Source: an uncultured Akkermansia sp. (lineage in GTDB: Bacteria > Verrucomicrobiota > Verrucomicrobiia > Verrucomicrobiales > Akkermansiaceae). From it: a stretch of 49,375 nucleotides of DNA. Shown in pieces: positions 43,009 to 49,375 of the stretch (its first letter is position 1; the number at the start of each line of letters is the position of its first letter). Below the pieces are notes generated by a model. The model was not told the origin of the DNA. It worked only from the letters and a program-made list of their open reading frames with translations, and searched no databases. A program made the translations under genes and the position numbers. The stretch covers positions 1 through 49,375 of the forward strand of contig CASFPZ010000020.1 of assembly GCA_949296365.1 (NCBI GenBank), in the 5' to 3' direction.

Positions 43009-44526
43009 ATGATAACTCCTGTTCTTGCATTAATCCCTGGCATCGTACCAATTGCGGTGTTGGTCGTTTTCCTGGTCTTGGTTGTCGCGTGGATGTTCAG
43101 TCGCTATCGCATGTGCCCGCCGGATAAAATTTTGATCGTGTTTGGTAAGGTGCGTTCTGGTCAATCCGCTCGCTGTTACCATGGTGGTGCAACTTTTGTA
43201 TGGCCGGTCTTCCAGTCGTATAGTTATTTGGACTTGAATCCTATCAATATTGACGTCCCTTTGCAAGGGGCGCTTTCCTCTCAGAATATTCGCGTGGACG
43301 TGCCTTCATCGTTTATTGTTGGTATCTCGACGAAACCTGAGATTATGCAGAATGCCGCAAATCGTCTGTTGGGGCGTCGTAGAGAAGAAATTCGCGACCT
43401 TGCTTCGGAAATCATTATGGGGCAGATGCGAGTTGTGATTGCCTCGATGACTATTGAAGAAATTAACTCAGACCGCGAAAAGCTGATTCGCGGGATTACT
43501 GATGGGGTAGATGTGGAACTGCATAAGGTCGGATTGCAGTTGATCAATGCCAATATTACAGATATTCAAGATGCGTCAGGTTACATTAATGCTCTTGGCC
43601 AGGAAGCAGCAGCTCGTGCTGTCAATGATGCAACGATTAAGGTCGCTGAAGAACAACGCCGTGGCGAAATTGGTAAGGCTGAAGCTCAAAAAGAACAGGC
43701 GATTTCTGTTGCTGCTGCTGGTGCTCAATCCATTGAAGGCCAAAATGCTGCGGCAATCAAGATCGCTGAGTCCGATGCCCTGCTAAAAGTCAAACAGGCT
43801 GAATCTAAGCGAATGGCAGAAGTTGCCCAGAAGGTTCAGGAAGCAGAAACACTTAAAGAAGCATACCAAGCCCAGAAAGAGGCGGAACTTTCTCGCGCAG
43901 AGCGTGAACGCGCTACGCAGGAAGCCAACGTATTGGTGACTGCCCAAATTCAGAAACGTGAGCGAGAAGTGCAGGCTGAGGCAACGGCTGCTGTCATGAA
44001 GCTCGAACAGCAGGGACGTGCGGATGCGTTGTTGATAGAGAAGACCGCAGAAGCTGAAGCGCTGAAGAAGGTTGCCGAAGGTGAATCACAAGCCTTGATC
44101 ATGAAGAAAAAGGCTGAAGGTGAAGGTATTGAGATGGTCGGTCGAGGCGAGGCTGCTGCTGTAGAGGCTGTGTTGGCGGGTAAGGCAAACGGTCTTCTTC
44201 AGATTGTTCATGCAGCTGGTGGATCGTCTGAAGCGGCCTCTAATTTGTTAGTAACAGAACAACTCTCGAAGATCGTTGAACTTCAGACCAAGGCGGTGTC
44301 GAATCTTAAGTTCGACAAAGTTGTCGTCATGGGTAATTCCGGCGATGCTTCAGTCGGGGGATTTGTGCAAAACTTAATTAAAGATACACTCCCTTTACAT
44401 GAACTTGGCAAGAGTGTTGGCCTTGAACTCCCAGGATTTTTAGGGAAACCGGCGTCACCAAGTCATTCGACTGAGAAAGTTGTTAAACACGAACAAGTTG
44501 TGGAAGCTTCTGATGGGGCTCAATAA
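43009..44526 (+). CDS. Flotillin-like SPFH-domain protein
   Basis: Flotillins scaffold ordered membrane domains and influence membrane fluidity. The 505-aa protein has an N-terminal membrane helix (about 5-28), an SPFH domain (about 35-200, MCPPDKILIVFGKV onward, with EEINSDREKLIRGITDGVDV) and a long Ala/Glu/Gln-rich coiled coil (200-400) with repeated KAEAQKEQ and EAEALKKV units, ending in a flotillin-type tail. I start at ATG 43009. A longer frame to 42955 overlaps the NfeD gene and only adds a polar leader. The terminator at 44557 closes the two-gene operon. Confidence 0.92.
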   Translation: MITPVLALIPGIVPIAVLVVFLVLVVAWMFSRYRMCPPDKILIVFGKVRSGQSARCYHGGATFVWPVFQSYSYLDLNPINIDVPLQGALSSQNIRVDVPSSFIVGISTKPEIMQNAANRLLGRRREEIRDLASEIIMGQMRVVIASMTIEEINSDREKLIRGITDGVDVELHKVGLQLINANITDIQDASGYINALGQEAAARAVNDATIKVAEEQRRGEIGKAEAQKEQAISVAAAGAQSIEGQNAAAIKIAESDALLKVKQAESKRMAEVAQKVQEAETLKEAYQAQKEAELSRAERERATQEANVLVTAQIQKREREVQAEATAAVMKLEQQGRADALLIEKTAEAEALKKVAEGESQALIMKKKAEGEGIEMVGRGEAAAVEAVLAGKANGLLQIVHAAGGSSEAASNLLVTEQLSKIVELQTKAVSNLKFDKVVVMGNSGDASVGGFVQNLIKDTLPLHELGKSVGLELPGFLGKPASPSHSTEKVVKHEQVVEASDGAQ

Positions 44527-44556
44527 GTTGTATTCATAACAGGCTTTGTGAGACAC

Positions 44557-44590
44557 ACGCAGGGGGGAAAATCCTCCCTGCGTTTTTTGT
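44557..44590 (+). terminator. Rho-independent terminator of the nfeD-flotillin operon
   Basis: ACGCAGGGGGG (44558-44567 region) pairs with CCTCCCTGCGT (44573-44583), about 10 bp with one bulge, followed by TTTTTT. It lies 31 bp after the flotillin stop. Confidence 0.88.
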
Positions 44591-44639
44591 ACATAGTGTT
44601 CCTAGTAACGGAAACTAAGCGAGTGTCTGTTTTGTCACG

Positions 44640-44667
44640 AAAAAAAAATCGAGGTATTGCCTCGATT
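44640..44667 (-). terminator. Orphan minus-strand terminator-like hairpin upstream of pstS
   Basis: AATCGAGG (44647-44654) and CCTCGATT (44660-44667) form a perfect 8-bp stem with a 5-nt loop. On the minus strand it is followed by nine T residues. No minus-strand gene precedes it within the window, so it may stop antisense transcription, end a small RNA, or act in the pstS leader. Confidence 0.5.
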
Positions 44668-44726
44668 AAGAGATAGATAGTGCGCCGTCAGGGACAATCA
44701 CTGGCGGTTAACCTATTACAAACACC

Positions 44727-45728
44727 ATGTTAAAAAATCTGTTCATCACACTGTGTTCCATTGCCGCCGTTTCTGTATCTCAAGCAGAGATGAAATTGAA
44801 TGGAGCAGGAGCCTCTTTCCCAGCCCCTGTTTATCAGGCTTGGACGTACGATTACTCTCAGAAGAACTCTGATGTGAAAATCAATTATCAGAGCTTAGGC
44901 TCGGGAGCTGGTATCAACCAGATTAAATCCGGGACGGTTGATTACGCGGGCACAGATAACCCTCTGTCGTTGCAAGAACAGAATGAAGCAGGCTTGATTC
45001 AGTTCCCAATGTTGACGGGCGGCGTTGTAGTGATTGTGAATATTCCCGGAATTCAGCCAGGTACGCTGAAACTGGACCAGGCAACTCTAGCCAATATTTA
45101 CTTAGGAAAAATCAAAAAATGGAATGACCCAGCCATCAAGACTCTCAATCCGGATCTTAAGCTTCCCAGCATGAAGATTACGGTGGTACGTCGTTCTGAT
45201 TCCAGCGGTACTACTTTTATTTTCACTGATTACCTCAGCAAAATTTCTCCAGAATGGAGAGAAAAAGTCGGTTCTGGATCTTCGGTGAAATGGCCAGTGG
45301 GTTTAGGGGGACAAAAGAATCCTGGTGTTTGCAACAACGTTGCCAAAATTCGCGGCAGTATCGGCTACACTGAATATACCTATGCTGTAGAAGCTAAATT
45401 GAATTGCGCCGTACTCCAAAATCGAGAAGGCAAGTTTGTTAAGCCTAATATCGAGACATTTACGGCTTCAGCTTCGAATGCTGACTGGAAGAATGCTCCT
45501 GGGCTTAGCCTGGCCTTGACCAATACGCCTGGAGAAAACTCTTGGCCGATCACTGGTGTGACTTACATTCTGATTCGCAAAGACTTGGCAGCTGATAAAA
45601 AAGCGGCCTTGACTCAATATTTCAACTGGTGCTTTACCGACGGGGCACAGAAAGCAACTCAGTTGAATTACGTGCCCCTGCCTAGCGGTGTTGTTGAATT
45701 GATCAATGCCGGACCGTTGAAGAAATAA
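44727..45728 (+). CDS. pstS: Phosphate ABC transporter substrate-binding protein PstS
   Basis: PstS captures inorganic phosphate in the periplasm. The 333-aa product has a signal peptide (about 1-20, ending SQA), then LNGAGASFPAPVYQAW, the YQSLGSGAGINQIKSGTVDYAG phosphate-loop region, VVRRSDSSGTTFIFTDYLSK and NVAKIRGSIGYTEYTYA. These residues form the usual anion cage. It opens the pst operon; a 7-bp stem (GCCGTCAG/CTGGCGGT) lies just before its start. I could not find a convincing Pho box. Confidence 0.95.
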   Translation: MLKNLFITLCSIAAVSVSQAEMKLNGAGASFPAPVYQAWTYDYSQKNSDVKINYQSLGSGAGINQIKSGTVDYAGTDNPLSLQEQNEAGLIQFPMLTGGVVVIVNIPGIQPGTLKLDQATLANIYLGKIKKWNDPAIKTLNPDLKLPSMKITVVRRSDSSGTTFIFTDYLSKISPEWREKVGSGSSVKWPVGLGGQKNPGVCNNVAKIRGSIGYTEYTYAVEAKLNCAVLQNREGKFVKPNIETFTASASNADWKNAPGLSLALTNTPGENSWPITGVTYILIRKDLAADKKAALTQYFNWCFTDGAQKATQLNYVPLPSGVVELINAGPLKK

Positions 45729-45782
45729 AACGGGCCTCTGCGTTGCAGAAGATTCAAATAAGTTGGTAGTTAATGGAACGCC

Positions 45783-46709
45783 ATGTTTAAGACGGACCAG
45801 TTATTCAAAGCCGTTTGTTTGGCATGTGCGTCTTTGATCGGATTGTTGATGCTCGGCATTTTCATTCAGCTGGGCATCAACTCCGGTGAGACGTGGAGCC
45901 GCTTCGGTCTTGGGTTTCTCTGGTCGGAATCGTGGGATCCCGTGACGGAGGAATATGGCGCTTTGCCCAATATCCTCGGCACGATTCTGACAACAGTTAT
46001 TGCCCTTGTTTTGGCATTGCCGCTTTCATTTGTCGCGGCTATGTTTGTAGTAGATGCTCCGCCTTGGATCAATAAGAGCTTGAGCCAGGCGATGGATCTT
46101 TTAGCCGCTATTCCCAGCGTCATTTATGGGATGTGGGGCCTCTTTGTGCTGGCTCCGCTGATGCAAGATTATGTGCAACCCTTTTTGGCTGAAACTCTGG
46201 GGTTGGCTGAGATCCCTGTGTTCAGTGCGATTTTAGGTCCGGATTACAATGGATTTGGATTCCTGACGGCTGGACTGATCTTGTCGTTGATGATTTTGCC
46301 TTACATGAGCGCCATTATGCGCGATGTTTTCAAAATGACTCCGCCCATGTTGCGAGAATCTGCCTTTGGTGTTGGTTGTACAAAATTAGAGGCTGCCCGC
46401 GACGTGGTTGTGAAATACGGGATCCGTGGTATTTTGGGGGGTGTTTTTATTGGATTGGGACGAGCTTTAGGCGAAACGATGGCGGTGTTGTTTGTGATTG
46501 GTAACATGATGGAAATGCCCAACGGTATCTTTTCTAGTGGTACGACAATTGCGGCAACTCTGGCTAATAATTTTGCAGAAGCGGATGGTTTACAACGAAG
46601 TACTTTATTTGCATTAGGGTTGATTCTGTTAACGATGTCGTTCGCAATTCAAGTATTTGCCCAATATTACTTATATGCAACGAGTGCCCAACGTGGAGAG
46701 GAACGCTAA
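45783..46709 (+). CDS. pstC: Phosphate ABC transporter permease PstC
   Basis: The 308-aa inner-membrane permease has six membrane helices (first about 8-30). Landmarks are LWSESWDPVTEEYGALPNIL near residue 42, SLSQAMDLLAAIPSVIYGMW in the conserved permease loop, and the EAA-like segment MLRESAFGVGCTKLEAARDVVVKYG, plus GLGRALGETMAVLFVIGN. It starts 54 bp after pstS and is followed by pstA after 3 bp. Confidence 0.95.
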   Translation: MFKTDQLFKAVCLACASLIGLLMLGIFIQLGINSGETWSRFGLGFLWSESWDPVTEEYGALPNILGTILTTVIALVLALPLSFVAAMFVVDAPPWINKSLSQAMDLLAAIPSVIYGMWGLFVLAPLMQDYVQPFLAETLGLAEIPVFSAILGPDYNGFGFLTAGLILSLMILPYMSAIMRDVFKMTPPMLRESAFGVGCTKLEAARDVVVKYGIRGILGGVFIGLGRALGETMAVLFVIGNMMEMPNGIFSSGTTIAATLANNFAEADGLQRSTLFALGLILLTMSFAIQVFAQYYLYATSAQRGEER

Positions 46710-46712
46710 ACG

Positions 46713-47606
46713 ATGAACTCGACTCAAGTATCTCATGAACGACGTTCGATGAAAGAACGCCCGCTTAAATATCGCAAGCTGGCCGATTGGCTCTTGCGCC
46801 TCTTTTCTCTGTTTTCCATAGTGATTGCCATTGGGGGGATGCTTTGGATCTTGGGAACTGTGCTTTGTCGGGGGCTTGGCGTGATCGATTGGGGGTTTCT
46901 AACAAATCCTTCCAAACCATACGGCAGCACTGATGCCGGTATTGCTAACGCTTTGCTCGGCACGGTCTATGTGACTTTAGGTGCTGTTATTATATCGGTG
47001 CCTCCGGCAATTGCTGCTGGTATGTATTTGTCTGAATTCGGCAAACATGGCAAATTCCCCAAATTGTTGCGTTTCAGTGCTAATGTCATGATGGGTATCC
47101 CATCAATTATCGTGGGCTTGTTCGTCTATGGTTTGATCGTTGTGCCAACTGGCCATTTCTCTGGTTGGGCGGGTTCTGTTGCCTTGGCTATCATCATGTT
47201 CCCTGTCGTTATGCGCACGACAGAAGACATGATGGCGATGGTTCCTAACACCCTGAGGGAATCGGCTTTGGCTCTGGGGATGACTCGAACTCGGACGACG
47301 CTTTGTCTGATTACTCGTGCAGCTAAGAATGGCCTGGTTACAGGTGTCCTGTTGTCGTTGGCACGAGTTAGCGGCGAGACGGCGCCTCTATTGTTTACAG
47401 CTATGTTTGCCGATGCTTGGCCAACGGATTACTTTTCTCAACCGACAGCCAATATGCCGGTCCTTATTACTGAATATTCCATGAATTCGCCATTTGAATC
47501 GATGCAAACGGCAGGTTGGGGCGCTGCGTTGATCATCGCGGTGGTTATTTTGCTTATCAATATTTTAACGCGAATCATTTTCAATGACAGTCAACACAAA
47601 AATTAA
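46713..47606 (+). CDS. pstA: Phosphate ABC transporter permease PstA
   Basis: The 297-aa permease partners PstC. It has six helices, the [16 protein letters not shown] loop, the EAA segment [38 protein letters not shown] and a C-terminal helix ending near the pstB start. The last 23 bp overlap pstB, which implies coupled translation. The N-terminal 25 residues are polar and Arg-rich. Confidence 0.95.
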   Translation: MNSTQVSHERRSMKERPLKYRKLADWLLRLFSLFSIVIAIGGMLWILGTVLCRGLGVIDWGFLTNPSKPYGSTDAGIANALLGTVYVTLGAVIISVPPAIAAGMYLSEFGKHGKFPKLLRFSANVMMGIPSIIVGLFVYGLIVVPTGHFSGWAGSVALAIIMFPVVMRTTEDMMAMVPNTLRESALALGMTRTRTTLCLITRAAKNGLVTGVLLSLARVSGETAPLLFTAMFADAWPTDYFSQPTANMPVLITEYSMNSPFESMQTAGWGAALIIAVVILLINILTRIIFNDSQHKN

Positions 47607-48351
47607 GATATCTGCCAAGAATCTCAACTTCTTTTATGGGGATCATCAGGCTTTGTTCGATAATAATCTGGATATCCCTGAACACCGAATTACTGCGGTA
47701 ATTGGGCCTTCAGGCTGTGGTAAATCAACCCATCTCCGCATTTACAACCGTATTTTCGAGTTGTATCGCGATCAAAGAACTGAAGGCGAAGTCCTGCTAG
47801 ATGGCAAGAATATCCTCGATAAAGATGTCGATGTCCTCGAATTGAGGAAAAAAGTCGGCATGATTTTTCAAAAACCTACTCCGTTTCCTATGTCGATTTT
47901 TGACAATGTGGCTTATCCCCTTAAGTTGCATTACAAATTGAACAAATCGGAAATTGCTGATCGAGTGGAAGAAGCCTTGAAAGGCGCCTCGATTTGGGAT
48001 GAAGTTAAAGACAAACTCAAAAAGAGTGGTCTTGCTCTCTCCGGTGGGCAACAACAACGTCTCTGTATTGCGCGCGCTATTGCCGCCGAACCAGATGTCC
48101 TCTTGATGGATGAACCAACGAGCGCTATCGACCCTGTCGCAACGCTGAAAATTGAAGAATTGTTGATGGAACTTAAAGAGCGCTTTACTATTGTGATTGT
48201 GACGCACAATATGCAACAAGCGGCTCGAGTTAGTGACTATACTGCTTTCTTTTACAAAGGTCGTATCGTCGAAGTGGATGATACTAACATTATTTTCACG
48301 AACCCGAAAAACAAGCAGACAGAAGAATACATCACTGGTAGATTCGGTTAA
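47584..48351 (+). CDS. pstB: Phosphate ABC transporter ATP-binding protein PstB
   Basis: The 255-aa ATPase energises phosphate import. It shows [20 protein letters not shown], Walker [13 protein letters not shown], the PstB-specific [20 protein letters not shown]-loop region, signature [15 protein letters not shown], Walker [17 protein letters not shown] and the H-loop [14 protein letters not shown]. The residue after KST is His-Leu-Arg-Ile instead of the more usual Phe/Leu-Leu-Arg-Cys. The ATG is inside pstA. Confidence 0.96.
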   Translation: MTVNTKIKISAKNLNFFYGDHQALFDNNLDIPEHRITAVIGPSGCGKSTHLRIYNRIFELYRDQRTEGEVLLDGKNILDKDVDVLELRKKVGMIFQKPTPFPMSIFDNVAYPLKLHYKLNKSEIADRVEEALKGASIWDEVKDKLKKSGLALSGGQQQRLCIARAIAAEPDVLLMDEPTSAIDPVATLKIEELLMELKERFTIVIVTHNMQQAARVSDYTAFFYKGRIVEVDDTNIIFTNPKNKQTEEYITGRFG

Positions 48352-48372
48352 ACCATAATTGTTACACGTACC

Positions 48373-49035
48373 ATGAAAGAACATTTTACTCGGGAAATGG
48401 ACCACCTCAAAGATATGGTCAATCAGTTGGCCAATGAGGCTGAATATGCTTTGGAAAAAGTGGTACAGGCTGTGGCCTCTCTAGATTGTGATGCGGCGAG
48501 AATGGTGATAGATGGTGATTATGCCATTGATTGCCGCGAAATCAAAATCGAAGAGGAATGCCTGAAAATCCTTGCATTATACCAACCTGTAGCTTCTGAC
48601 CTGAGAACGGTAATTACTCTCCTCAAGGTCAATAATGAAATTGAACGCGTTGGTGACTTTGCCGTCAATATCGCTCGGCGTGTCCTCCATATGGCTCCGC
48701 TGGGAGAAGACATTAACGAACGTTTCGATTTCTCGGAAATGGCGGATCGCGCTCGCAAAATGCTCCGTAGCGCCTTGCAATCAATGAATGATAGCGATAC
48801 GCTCATGGCATTTGAAACCATTCGCCGTGATTCGGAAGTTGACGATATGAACCGCGCAAATATCCGAAAGGCAGAAGAATTGATTGCTCGCAATCCCAAT
48901 ATGGGCTCCTACTACATCGATTGTGTCGGTATCTCCCGCGTTTTGGAAAGAACTGCCGACATCGCAACCAATATTTGCGAAGACGTTATCTACCTCGAAA
49001 CGGGAAAAATTGTCCGCCATTCGCACGATATTTGA
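48373..49035 (+). CDS. phoU: Phosphate-specific transport regulator PhoU
   Basis: PhoU links Pst activity to the phosphate two-component sensor. The 220-aa protein has two repeated three-helix bundles with the typical metal-binding motifs: EEECLKILALYQPVASDLRT in the first and DRANIRKAEELIARNPN, then GISRVLERTADIATNICEDVIY in the second, plus NNEIERVGDFAVNIA. Length is near 220-240. It starts 21 bp after pstB and ends the operon. phoB and phoR are not in the window. Confidence 0.95.
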   Translation: MKEHFTREMDHLKDMVNQLANEAEYALEKVVQAVASLDCDAARMVIDGDYAIDCREIKIEEECLKILALYQPVASDLRTVITLLKVNNEIERVGDFAVNIARRVLHMAPLGEDINERFDFSEMADRARKMLRSALQSMNDSDTLMAFETIRRDSEVDDMNRANIRKAEELIARNPNMGSYYIDCVGISRVLERTADIATNICEDVIYLETGKIVRHSHDI

Positions 49036-49063
49036 TCGTACAACGCATAAATACCTCATTGAT

Positions 49064-49103
49064 CCCTCAAGGAATTGTCCTGGTAAAGACGGCTCCTTGG
49101 GGG
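49064..49103 (+). terminator. Possible terminator hairpin after phoU
   Basis: CCCTCAAGGA (49064-49073) pairs with TCCTTGGGGG (49094-49103), 10 bp with one G-T pair and a 20-nt loop. The following ATTTGGGTG has only a short T-run, so this is a modest candidate for the end of the pst operon. Confidence 0.4.
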
Positions 49104-49194
49104 ATTTGGGTGTAACGAAAAGTTGTATTGCCAAACGCTTCCACGATTATTGGAATTCATTCGGGTGACTCTACTGGAAGGCTACAATAGAAAA

Positions 49195-49375
49195 CATTAG
49201 TGTCCGGTAAAACCGAATAAGACAAGATTGAGGTGGCCGCAATGCCCATAAAACGGACCTTACGGATAGTCTTGTAAAAAAGTAAGCCCCCCCTATCAAA
49301 AAAGCGTTAATTCTGGTGGGCCTTCCTCGATTTCTTTGAGTAGTTTTAACCAGTCCTTTTCCGGCTCTTCAAAGA
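49195..49375 (-). mobile_element. IS element, 3' end on the minus strand, cut by the window edge
   Basis: The sequence from CATTAGTGTCCGGTAAAA to the window end is the near-perfect reverse complement of about 93-273. The transposase stop is at 49296-49298 on the minus strand. A few substitutions and one shorter C-run separate the copies, so they are not the identical copy assembled twice. Confidence 0.85.
49296..49375 (-). CDS. Transposase C-terminal fragment (26 codons in window)
   Basis: On the minus strand the frame gives FEEPEKDWLKLLKEIEEG, then PPELTLF and a stop, matching the transposase tail encoded at 93-171. The remainder of the gene lies beyond the window. Confidence 0.75.
   Translation of the reverse strand, partial: FEEPEKDWLKLLKEIEEGPPELTLF

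Noticed and set aside
44600..44726. Pho box upstream of pstS
   Set aside because: A TTGTCAC half-site occurs near 44632, but the matching half-site is not at the 11-bp spacing needed, so I do not call it.

Overview
The window is a 49.4 kb bacterial chromosome segment. It is probably from a Verrucomicrobiota member, perhaps Akkermansiaceae-like. This is inferred from a secreted SHD1-domain peptidase, a Gram-negative KDO/LPS-export operon, secreted GH110 and GH2 glycosidases, a Kelch-mutarotase/MFS fusion, and the near absence of Shine-Dalgarno sequences. No rRNA or tRNA gene was seen. Both ends lie inside copies of the same insertion sequence in opposite orientation, so the window is probably an assembly contig broken at a repeat.

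Layout. 1-0.5 kb: IS tail plus an older, decayed IS fragment. 0.5-7.6 kb, minus strand: mfd, a secreted SHD1/zinc-peptidase-like protein, and a periplasmic Kelch propeller fused to an MFS transporter. 7.7-11.3 kb: secreted coiled-coil protein, PHP histidinol-phosphatase, pta, a candidate structured RNA, and an MTH1-like Nudix hydrolase. 11.4-20.2 kb, plus strand: an envelope operon kdsA-lptC-like-lptA-like-lptB-HAD-mpl-OmpA-uvrD/pcrA. 20.3-22.1 kb: typA/bipA with its own promoter and a palindrome. 22.2 kb: solo IS end. 22.6 kb: DUF486 membrane protein.

23.2-30.0 kb, minus strand: a complete 2-aminoethylphosphonate (2-AEP) operon. Its order is porin, phnX, phnW, ATPase, double permease, binding lipoprotein, strong terminator. 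Two perfect intercistronic hairpins split it into porin, enzyme and transporter blocks. 30.3-33.4 kb: a large secreted protein of unknown function with an alpha-helical, glycosidase-like C-terminal half. 33.4-37.2 kb: an AT-rich accessory island with a small XRE regulator, a coiled-coil lipoprotein gene broken by two frame lesions (one tied to a 36-bp direct repeat), and an unrecognised secreted protein with a glycine-rich hydrophobic region. 37.3-42.2 kb, minus strand: GH2 beta-galactosidase followed by a GH110 alpha-1,3-galactosidase. A copy of the GH2 3' end lies on the far side of the GH110 gene, marking how that gene arrived.

42.4-44.5 kb: NfeD-like protein plus flotillin. 44.7-49.0 kb: pstS-pstC-pstA-pstB-phoU. 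The window thus combines two phosphorus-scavenging systems (phosphate and 2-AEP), host-glycan-type glycosidases, LPS export and general housekeeping genes.

Best candidates for something undescribed: the AT-rich island, the Kelch-MFS fusion, the 3.1 kb secreted protein, and the structured intergenic RNA candidate at 10.6 kb.
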